Under the pieces are notes generated by a model, which saw only the letters and a list, made by a program, of their open reading frames with translations, did not search any database and was not told the DNA's origin. From contig OZ010616.1 in NCBI GenBank assembly GCA_963932145.1, positions 56,424,431 to 56,488,430 on the forward strand: DNA of 64,000 nt, given 5' to 3'. Below, one piece after another: positions 63,935-64,000 of the stretch. Positions within the stretch are counted from its first letter, which is position 1, and each line of letters begins with the position of its first letter. Origin of the DNA: Acanthosepion lycidas (Eukaryota; Mollusca; Cephalopoda; Sepiida; Sepiidae). The translations under genes and the position numbers were made by a program.

Positions 63935-64000
63935 GTATGTAGAATGTATATTTTTTATTAAACTACTGAACATAAATGTATACTATTATTGGTAATGTAC

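Noticed and set aside
1-64000. CRISPR arrays, operons, bacterial promoters or ribosome binding sites
   Set aside because: The window is clearly eukaryotic; the regular repeats are microsatellites, a minisatellite and mobile-element ends, with no repeat-spacer pattern.

Overview
This is an AT-rich, intron-dominated animal genome window. About 60.7 kb of it is one protein-coding gene on the + strand, the single invertebrate orthologue of the JIP3/JIP4 scaffold proteins (MAPK8IP3/SPAG9; Drosophila Sunday driver, C. elegans UNC-16). Both gene ends lie outside the window. Nine exons with matching splice phases (3193-3231, 16753-16770, 24256-24313, 24765-24821, 25183-25330, 28509-28699, 60805-60978, 61297-61522, 63776-63934) give one continuous 357-residue reading frame. 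It covers the end of the JNK-binding/linker region, the second coiled coil (LZII), the RH2 Rab-binding region, the conserved linker and the start of the C-terminal WD40-like domain. Only about 1.07 kb of the 64 kb is coding, and one intron is 32 kb.

The rest is intron filled with repeats: many long (TA)n and (CA)n microsatellites; decayed non-LTR retrotransposons on both strands (1.5-2.2, 26.2-27.3, 31.6-32.3, 34.8-36.6 kb); Penelope-like elements with GIY-YIG endonuclease remnants and inverted terminal repeats (11.6-12.6, 56.2-57.0, 57.4-57.7, 58.2-58.8, 61.7-63.1 kb); a broken THAP/P-type transposase (8.8-9.8 kb); several small terminal-inverted-repeat elements (piggyBac-type with TTAA duplications, pogo/Tigger-like, Tc1-like, and a mariner miniature element resembling human MADE1); and three copies of a tRNA-derived SINE. 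This composition suggests a mollusc, most likely a coleoid cephalopod such as an octopus. That placement is inference from repeat style, large introns and protein similarity, not from a species marker.

Three points about the gene stand out. An 18-base microexon encodes the equivalent of the short insert before the LZII coiled coil that I recall in vertebrate JIP3 and not in JIP4. A second, diverged copy of the exon that follows RH2 lies 22 kb upstream of the main copy, in matching phase, and runs into a stop after 25 codons, which would give a short protein with RH2 but no WD40 domain. Several near-perfect RNA hairpins lie in the introns, one about 320 bases upstream of the RH2 exon; this matters if the host is a cephalopod, given heavy A-to-I editing in that group.

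One 0.5 kb CpG-rich, GC-richer segment (about 42.7-43.2 kb) sits inside an inverted-repeat element. It carries an open frame ending in a consensus splice donor on the minus strand, and I could not explain it.
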